NCBI RefSeq assembly: GCF_040939455.1
Contig: NC_134109.1
Coordinates: forward strand, 75,297,001 to 75,361,000
Direction: 5' to 3'
DNA: 64,000 bases
Source of the DNA: Microcebus murinus
Taxonomy: Eukaryota; Chordata; Mammalia; Primates; Cheirogaleidae
Position 1 is the stretch's first letter; the number at the start of each line of letters is the position of its first letter. Position numbers and translations under genes: made by a program. The notes under the pieces were generated by a model. The model did not search any database and was not told the DNA's origin. It saw only the letters and a list, made by a program, of their open reading frames with translations. Shown piece by piece: positions 23,890 through 64,000 of this stretch.

Positions 23890-24901
23890 ACAAAATTCAA
23901 TGAACTAAATCAAAGAACCAAATAAATGAAGAGCTATTACATGTTCATGGATATAAAGATTCAACATTATCAAGATGTCAATTCTTCTCAACTTTGTCTA
24001 TAGATTCAACATAATCCCAGTCAAAATCCCACCAAGTGGGTATTGAAAAATTGATTCTAAAGTTTATATGGAGAAGCAAAAGACAGAGAATAGTCAACAC
24101 AATATTGAAGAAAAAGAACAAAGTTGAATAAGTAACACTATTTGACTTCAAGACTTACCATAAAACTATAATAATCAGGACTGTGGCACTGGCACAAAAG
24201 AACAGACAAATCAGTGGAACAGACTACAGAGCTCAGAAACAGACCATACAAATATACAAAAGAACAAGGCAGTACAATGGAGAAAAGATAGTCTTTTCAA
24301 CAAATGGGGCTGAAATAACTGGATATCTACACATAAAACAATGGATCTATACCGAGACCTTATATCCTTTACAAAGTTTAATTCAAAATCTATCATAGAC
24401 CTACATGTAAAACACAAAGCTATCACACTCCTAAAAGATAACACAGGAGAAAATCAGGATGACCTTCGGTTTGATGATGACTTTTTTTAGATACAACACC
24501 AAAAGCATGATATAAGAAAGAAATAATTGATAAGCTTGGCCTCATTAAAATTAAGAACTTCTGCTTTGTGAAAGACACCACTAAGAGGATAAACCATATA
24601 GTATGAGAGACAGAGAAGATAAACCATACTGAAGGGGAGAAAATATTTGCAAAAGACAAATTTGAAAAAGATCTGTTATCCTAAATATACAGAGAACACT
24701 TAAAACTCAGTAACAAGAAAATAAATAACCCAATTAAAAAGTGGGCAAAGGACATGAACAGAAACATTTCAAAAGAAGATAGACTAATCGCCAGGAAACA
24801 TATGAAAAGATGTTCTCATTATCAGGGAAATGCAAATCAAAATCACAATGAGATATCACCTAACTCCAGTGAGAATGGCTTTTATCAAAAGTCTCAAAAT
24901 A

Positions 24902-25066
24902 GGCTGGGTATGGTGGCTCACACCTGTAATCCTAGCACGCTGGGAGGTTGAGGTGAGAGGATCACTTGAGGTCAGGAGTTTGAGGTTGCTAGGTGAGCTA
25001 TGCTGACACCATGGCACTATAGCCCAGGTGACAGGGTAAGACTCTGTCTCACAAAAGAAGAAAAAA
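24902..25066 (+). mobile_element. Short Alu derivative (left head fused to right tail)
   Basis: GGCTGGGTATGGTGGCTCAC to GGTCAGGAGTTTGAGGTTGC is the head of the left arm. It runs directly into GTGAGCTATGCTGACACCAT and ..AGACTCTGTCTCACAAAAG, the tail of the right arm. About 165 bp instead of ~300. The join lies at the shared CAGGAGTTTGAGGTTG word, so an internal recombination or deletion is likely. Candidate imperfect target copies AAAGTCTCAAAA / AATGTCCCCAAA flank it. Confidence 0.85.
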
Positions 25067-25458
25067 TGTCCCCAAACAACAAATGTTGGCATGGATGCAG
25101 AGAGACAGGAACACTCATACGCTGCTTGTGGGACTACAAACTAGTACAACTTCTATGGAAAATACTATGGAGACACCTCAAAGAACAAAAGGTAGAATTA
25201 CCACTTGATCCAGCAATCCCACTCCTGGGTATTTACCCAAAGGAAAAAAAGACATTCTATAAAAGAGATATCTGCACTTAAATGTTTATAGCAGCACAAT
25301 TCACAATTGCAAAGATGTGGAAACAACGCAAGTGCCCATCAATACTTGAGTGGATTATCAAAATGTGGTATAGTATACCATGGAGTACTATTCAGCCATA
25401 AAAAATGATGAATTACCTCTTGTATGATCCTGGAGGGAGCTAGAGCCCATTCTTCTAT

Positions 25459-25636
25459 CAGGCATCCTCAAACTATGGCCCGTGGGTTACGTGCCCGTTG
25501 TTTTTTACTTCAAAATAAGATATGTGCAGTGTGCATAGGAATTTGTTCAAAGTTTTTTTTAAAACTATAGTCTGGCCCTCCAATGGTCTGAGGGACAGTG
25601 AACTGGCCCCCTGTTTAGAAAGTTTGAGGACCCCTG
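25459..25636. mobile_element. hAT-like non-autonomous DNA transposon (MITE), ~178 bp
   Basis: The element begins CAGGCATCCTCAAAC and ends GTTTGAGGACCCCTG. These are inverted terminal repeats of 15 bp with two mismatches. The interior (CTATGGCCCGTGGGTTACGT, TCTGGCCCTCCAATGGTCTG) has no coding capacity. L1 ORF2 end text breaks off before it (GAGCTAGAGCCCATTCTTC) and resumes after it (CTAAGTGAAGTATCACAAGA), so it inserted into the younger L1. CAG..CTG-type termini are typical of hAT elements. I could not settle the 8-bp target duplication by eye. Confidence 0.75.
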
Positions 25637-26925
25637 TATCTAAGTGAAGTATCACAAGAATGAAAAAACAAACACTACATGTACTCACCATTAAATTGGT
25701 AATAATTGATCAACACTAATGTGCACATACGGGAAGTAACATTCATAGGGTGTCAGGCAGATGGGAGGGGGAATGAAGGGATGCATAAATCCACACCTAA
25801 TGGAGGTGGTGCATGCCGTCTGGAGGATGGGCATGCTTACTGGGTGGTGCAAAGACAATTTATGTAATCAAAGTGTTTATACCCCTGTAATACTCTGAAA
25901 TAAAAAATTAAAAAAATAAAAATAAAAATGGGCTCTCTCTGAAGAGACACGTCACAAAGGAAGATATAAAGATGGCAAAAAAACCCCAAGATATTAAAAG
26001 ATGCTCAACATCATATATAATTAGGGAATTGCAAACTAACACAACGAGATAACACTTCAAACCTACTAGTATGGCAAAAGTCTAAAACACAACACTCAGC
26101 ATTGATGGGTATGTAACAACAGAAACTCTCATTTGTTGCAGGTGGGAATACAAAATATTACAGCTATTTTGGAAGGCAGTTTCTTGCAAAACGAAATTGT
26201 GCTCCTTGGCATTTACACAAATGAATTGAAAACTTACGTTCACACAAAAACCTGCACATGGATGTTTATAGCAGCTTTATTCATAATTGCCAAAATGTAG
26301 AAGGAACCAAGATGTCCTTTAGTAGGGCATTGATAAATGAATATATTGAGACATGGAATATTACTCAGCACTAGAAAGAAATGAGCTATCAATCCATCAC
26401 AAGAAATGGTGGAATGTAAAGGCATATTAATGAGTGAAATAAGCCAATCTGAAATGGCTACATACTGTATGATTTCAATTTACATGACTTTCTGAAAAAA
26501 CAAAACTATGACCAGTAAAAAGATCAGTGGTTACTAGGGGTTAGAAGAGAGGGAAGGATGAATAGGTGAACACAAAGAATTTGTAAGGCAGTGAACTATT
26601 CTATATAATACAATAATAGTGGATACATGTCATTATACATTTGTGAAAACCCATAAAATGTACAACACCAAGAGTAAACCCTAAAGTAAATTGTGGACTT
26701 AGAGTTATAACGGTCTGTCAATGTAGGTTCATCAGTTGTAACAAATGTACCAGTCTGTTGCTGGATATTCATAGTGGGGGAAGATGAGTGGAGGCAGAGG
26801 GTGTATGAGAATTCTGTATTTTCTGCTCTATTTTTCTGTGAACCTAAAACTCTTCTAAAAAAATAAAGTCTATTTTTTTTTAGTTTTCTAAGGTCAATGC
26901 AGTAATACTGAAAAATTACATTTTT

Positions 26926-27194
<269 letters not shown>

Positions 27195-27791
27195 GAAAAA
27201 TTACATTTTTAAAATCAGTTATAAAGTAATAAGTGAGAGTTAATGACATTTTTCTTGATTGTGCAATAATTTTGAAACTCTTGAAACATAAATATATTCA
27301 AAACAAAAATGATAAATTACTTTGGTGACATCCAGTAGAATAAGTTTGATTGGCTAAGTAAAGTGACCACATTTTCATCTTCATTTTCAAATGCCTCTGT
27401 ATCATGGCATTATTGGCAGAGATGGGAATAAGAAAGAGAGAAGGAGGAAAAGAAGCTAGTGTGATGAAAGAAAAGAAATGTTACAGAATGAGGGTTACAG
27501 ATGAAGTAAAAGAAAAAATAAGGGGCACATATCACACAAAGGTTATTGGGAGGATGTGCTAACAAAAAAGAAAGAGTGAATCCTGAGGAAGTTGGCAATA
27601 ATAATGAATAAGCCATTGACATTTTACCAATTAATAAATGGTTCTATTAACTTCTTTTGATTAAGGTATGCTTTTCTAAGAAATAAAGAAAAGGTAATGA
27701 GAAAAAACCAATCATAATAACTGAGAAAATACTATGTAATTTCTTTGTGTAGAAATGGCAGCTTAGTGAAAACAATGTTCAAAAATGCTTT
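27195..27791 (-). other. DPH6: Presumed DPH6 3' UTR and immediate downstream sequence
   Basis: This AT-rich, mostly unique-looking sequence follows the DPH6 stop codon (read right to left). By eye I find no AATAAA or ATTAAA hexamer on the minus strand here. A weak AATATA-type variant near 27293 could serve. The segment ends at a target-site copy of the Alu inserted at 26926-27194, so a longer 3' UTR would run into that Alu. Confidence 0.4.
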
Positions 27792-63800
<36,009 letters not shown>

Positions 63801-64000
63801 CTGCCAAGAAAGGTAAAATATTTTTTAGATAACTATCAGATGGGAACTTTAAAGACATATTTCCCTTCCCTTGGTCCCTCCTTGCCTAGGAAACAAGTGT
63901 ATGTATATTTTAAATTTCTTTGATCCTAAAGTAAAATGTACTTTGTTAATGTTTACTTTCCTATTCCCCTTGGGTAACTGGTTTTCTTGCTCCTGAAAAG
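63801..64000 (-). other. DPH6 intron upstream of the 62-nt exon
   Basis: This holds the acceptor (TTTCTTGGCAG next to 63800) and the 3' end of a further intron. The previous coding exon, which should end in the first base of a glycine codon, is outside the window. Confidence 0.7.

Larger units (their letters stand above)
24746..25920 (+). mobile_element. Younger L1 3' segment nested in the old L1
   Basis: Sense ORF2 C-terminus (GAAATGCAAATCAAAATCAC, AATTACCACTTGATCCAGCA, TACCATGGAGTACTATTCAG) and the lemur-type 3' UTR ending CCCTGTAATACTCTGAAATA plus an A-rich tail. The host L1 position is the same on both sides (TTAAAAAGTGGGC at 24735 and ATAAAAATGGGC at 25920), giving a candidate ~11-bp target duplication. 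It is itself interrupted by an Alu derivative and a hAT-like element. Confidence 0.7.
23890..26880 (+). mobile_element. Old L1 (L1M-type), ORF2 3' half and 3' end, interrupted by a younger L1
   Basis: Sense ORF2 text (ACATAATCCCAGTCAAAATC, GGACTGTGGCACTGGCACAA, GAAATAACTGGATATCTACA) runs to about 24745. It resumes after the younger L1 at about 25921 (GAAGAGACACGTCACAAAGG, ATGTTTATAGCAGCTTTATT, TAATGAGTGAAATAAGCC) and ends in a 3' UTR at about 26880 (AAAAAATAAAGTC). Frames are broken throughout. Confidence 0.75.

Overview
This window is mammalian nuclear DNA: AT-rich, almost free of long reading frames and dominated by interspersed repeats. Two observations point to a strepsirrhine primate (lemur/galago side). 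First, the Alu copies carry the extended A-rich linker with the GGCTAACTAATATATATAG-type insertion (clearest at 49219-49554). Second, several L1 copies share a 3' UTR ending in a GTACCCCCACAATATGCTGA-like motif before the poly(A), which I associate with lemur-type L1. The species call is inference.

The only protein-coding gene I can support is the 3' part of DPH6 (ATPBD4, diphthine-ammonia ligase) on the minus strand. Its last four coding exons lie at 63739-63800, 35810-35904, 29062-29149 and 27792-27845. Each has an AG acceptor, phases join perfectly, and the conceptual product matches the C-terminal third of DPH6 as I know it from human. The intron after the penultimate exon uses a GC donor. 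The start, the N-terminal ATP-binding part and the promoter lie beyond base 64000.

Layout: 1-27791 is downstream of DPH6. It holds MIR and L2 relics, one Alu with perfect target-site duplications, and a 13-kb block (6.0-19.7 kb) of stacked, mostly minus-strand L1 copies. That block includes a 5'-inverted (twin-primed) L1 nested in an older L1, a TA/TG microsatellite, and an old L1 5' UTR built of five degenerate ~135-bp units. A nested stack at 23.9-26.9 kb contains an old L1, a younger L1, a short Alu derivative and a ~178-bp hAT-like non-autonomous DNA transposon. 27846-63738 is DPH6 intron sequence. Its contents are L2/MIR relics, MER2/Tigger2 DNA transposons, an ERVL-like LTR, an ERV1-like LTR with triplicated modules, a diagnostic strepsirrhine Alu, a decayed L1 (53.3-57.1 kb) carrying an LTR that in turn carries a betaretrovirus-like solo LTR with 6-bp target duplications, and a long L2 tract (58.2-62.3 kb) interrupted by another 5'-inverted L1.

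There is no sign of an operon, CRISPR array, toxin-antitoxin pair or other bacterial-type system. The points most worth following up are the GC-AG DPH6 intron, the hAT-like element nested in a young L1, the nested betaretroviral LTR with its palindromic internal repeat, and the L1 5' UTR monomer array. Repeat family names rest on recognition by eye; boundaries without stated target duplications are good to roughly 10-50 bp.
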